From Prorocentrum cordatum (taxonomy: Eukaryota > Sar > Dinophyceae > Prorocentrales > Prorocentraceae), in NCBI GenBank assembly GCA_963575745.1, contig CAUYUJ010000336.1:1328747-1392746 (forward strand): a stretch of 64,000 nt of DNA. The letters run 5' to 3'. How positions within the stretch are numbered: the first letter of the stretch is position 1; each line of letters starts with the position of its first letter. Below the pieces are notes generated by a model that was not told the origin of the DNA, ran no database searches, and saw nothing but the letters and a program-made list of their open reading frames with translations. The translations under genes were made by a program, and so were the position numbers. Positions 62,380 through 64,000 of the stretch are shown one piece after another.

Positions 62380-64000
62380 ACGTCCCAGAAGATTCCGACT
62401 GCGAGACTCAAGAACCACGCCTGGACGGCGCATCGGCAAAATAATAACTACACGCAATGTCTGGGAACGGCTACTGCGCCTCGAAGTTCGACCGCCTGCA
62501 ACCTCTGCACCGATGGCGCGCGAGGGTGATCAGCAACGCTCCCGGGTAGGAGGGGGCGAGGAGGAGGGGGGGCGGGGAGAAAGGAGGGGGGAGAACGCAA
62601 CAATATCACACTGAAGAGATACAATATTCATCGGCATCTGCGTCCCAACTGCTTTGAGGGGATGGTAACACAACGCGCAGGCGGTCAATGTCGTCTTCTG
62701 CAACGCCCTGCGCGCGGGGGCGCCAGTCTCGCGGCATTGCAGAATTCTGGCCTGGCTGGGAAACCATCGCAGTCGGAATCGATTGCGGGGGAACTCTCGC
62801 TCCAATAGAAGAACTGATGATGGACAGACGTGCGCGTCGCGCGCGCATTGCTGATCCGGGACAGGAATGCCGGTTGGATGTTCCGTATGTTGCGAAGACA
62901 AATGGCTTAAAGCCCGTCCAATATGTCTTGGGTGGCTTTCAGCAGCACGCAAGACTCCAATACATGCAATAATTTGGGGAAGGCACATGCCTGCAGAGCT
63001 CGTAGGTTGTGCTGATTGGTCGTGCTCGCGTGGTTCCATACAGCGCAAAGATTCCCAAATGCCCCTGTTCGCCTCCCCGAAACGCCGCGCGATTTCAGCT
63101 GTTGCCTTGCCGTCTGCGCTCAAAAGGCCACCGGGATACACGACGCTATTTTTCGTTTGAATTGCTTCTCCCTTGGGCCCCACGACTGTGTTATCCGATC
63201 TGATTATCGGTAAAAGCGTCTTGCCTTCGTTGAGGTCCAATCCGGATGATCTCCCGAAATGTGAGAGTATGTGGAAAAGGCCTTTGAAAGGAGTCCCGGC
63301 GCTGCGAGGCCAGCAGCGTGCCACCAGCGCAAAACACGTCCTGGGTGACCACGTAGGGCTTGTCTTTTGCGTTGACAGGCTGCGTGGGGACCCTTGCGTC
63401 GACAGTCTCGAGAAGCTCAGAGACTACGATTACTAATACACAGGACGATAGCGGGCACCACTGCGCAAACCCAGCTTCTGGAAGCCTGTGCAACAAATTT
63501 GCCGCCCCGTCTCTGACGATGAGTTTGCGCACCTTGTAGATGGCAACAGTCATGCGCAGCATCTCGGGCGGTACCTTGGAATGCCGAAATGCGAACAATC
63601 GTCCGTTGGGCTTTATGCGATCAAACGCCTTGCTCCAATCCTGCAAGAAAATTCGTGATGAACCGGTTTTGTCCTCCACCAAGAACAACGCGTCCATGGT
63701 GCCCCGTGCGGCCCAGATTCCGTATTGAGGTCCCCGCAAGTGTTCCTATGCACATCGATGTTTGAATATATGTAATATGATGTCGGCCAAAATGTTGTAG
63801 CCCACCGCCAACAGAGAAATGGGCCAGTAGTTGCCCGGCTCGGAGGTGTCGCCCTTCTTGAGGATGGATACCGTTGAGGTTTCTCGCCATTGCTTTGGTA
63901 TGTCGTTGTTCTGCCAGCAATTGTACATAGAGTTCTCGAGATTTCCATAGCTGCGCTGTCTCTCCATAGCGCGTTCCAACCAAATCCCTGTTTAACGCGT
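62380..64000 (-). mobile_element. LINE-B: related decayed non-LTR retrotransposon, cut by window edge
   Basis: It reads on minus from the right edge. 63979-63746 has IPKQWRETSTVSILKKGDTS, NYWPISLLAVGYNI. 63739-63191 has RGTMDALFLVEDKTG, IFLQDWSKAFDRIKPNGRL (palm A with its Asp), EAGFAQWCPLSSCVLVIV (block B) and VVTQDVFCAGGTLLAS (palm C, YADD replaced by CAGG). 63324-62530 has LDLNEGKTLLPIIRS and KNSVVYPGGLLSADGKATAE with IARRFGEANRGIWESL. Three frames are used. It is the same family as LINE-A (VVT-x-D, E-x-ARR-x-GEA blocks). The 3' region at 62380-62500 matches LINE-A's. The endonuclease would lie beyond 64000. Confidence 0.85.

Overview
The window looks like nuclear DNA of a eukaryote with a very repeat-rich, GC-rich genome, most probably a dinoflagellate. 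That assignment is an inference. It rests on a terminal repeat carrying a near-match to the dinoflagellate spliced leader, on retroelement proteins resembling those I recall from dinoflagellate genomes, on the extreme density of tandem repeats, and on the absence of any intact cellular gene in 64 kb. No rRNA, tRNA, CRISPR or bacterial operon structure was seen.

Layout. At 0.7-3.8 kb there is a tandem duplication of an unrecognised protein family (minus strand, both copies frameshifted). From 4.6 to 9.3 kb there are dispersed repeats, TIR elements and a 12-bp GATCGAT satellite. From 10 to 17 kb lie degenerate coding remnants: a coiled-coil, zinc-finger-like retroelement start on minus and Cys-rich fragments on plus. 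At 19.4-20.6 kb are two parts of a UPF0301/AlgH (DUF179) gene on minus, the only recognised cellular gene, with a TIR element and another dispersed repeat between them. From 21 to 31 kb there is an almost continuous series of arrays (42-bp, ~88-bp, 73-bp, GATCGAT, CCAAGAGGCCC). At 32.2-33.4 kb are gag-like minus-strand remnants. At 36.3-37.9 kb is a non-LTR reverse transcriptase, with a 189-bp foldback MITE just upstream at 38.0-38.2 kb. From 38.5 to 46.8 kb there are more arrays, including a second copy of the composite repeat from 4.6-6 kb. At 47,059-52,861 is a structurally complete Ty1/copia-type LTR retrotransposon (89-bp LTRs, 5-bp target-site duplication, PBS, gag-protease-integrase-RT-RNaseH and a further membrane ORF), with pol broken by frameshifts. 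At 53.4-57.2 kb is a nearly full-length but decayed LINE (ORF1-like, endonuclease, RT). At 57.6-62.3 kb are arrays and microsatellites. From 62.4 kb to the right edge is a second, related LINE with mutated RT catalytic aspartates.

How it works together. There is no pathway here. The window records nested mobile-element insertion and tandem-repeat expansion. Several elements sit inside simple repeats (the copia element in an ATT microsatellite, the MITE in a GGAGGTCG minisatellite). The same dispersed modules recur in different orders and orientations, and several abut tandem arrays, which suggests that composite elements move or duplicate as blocks.
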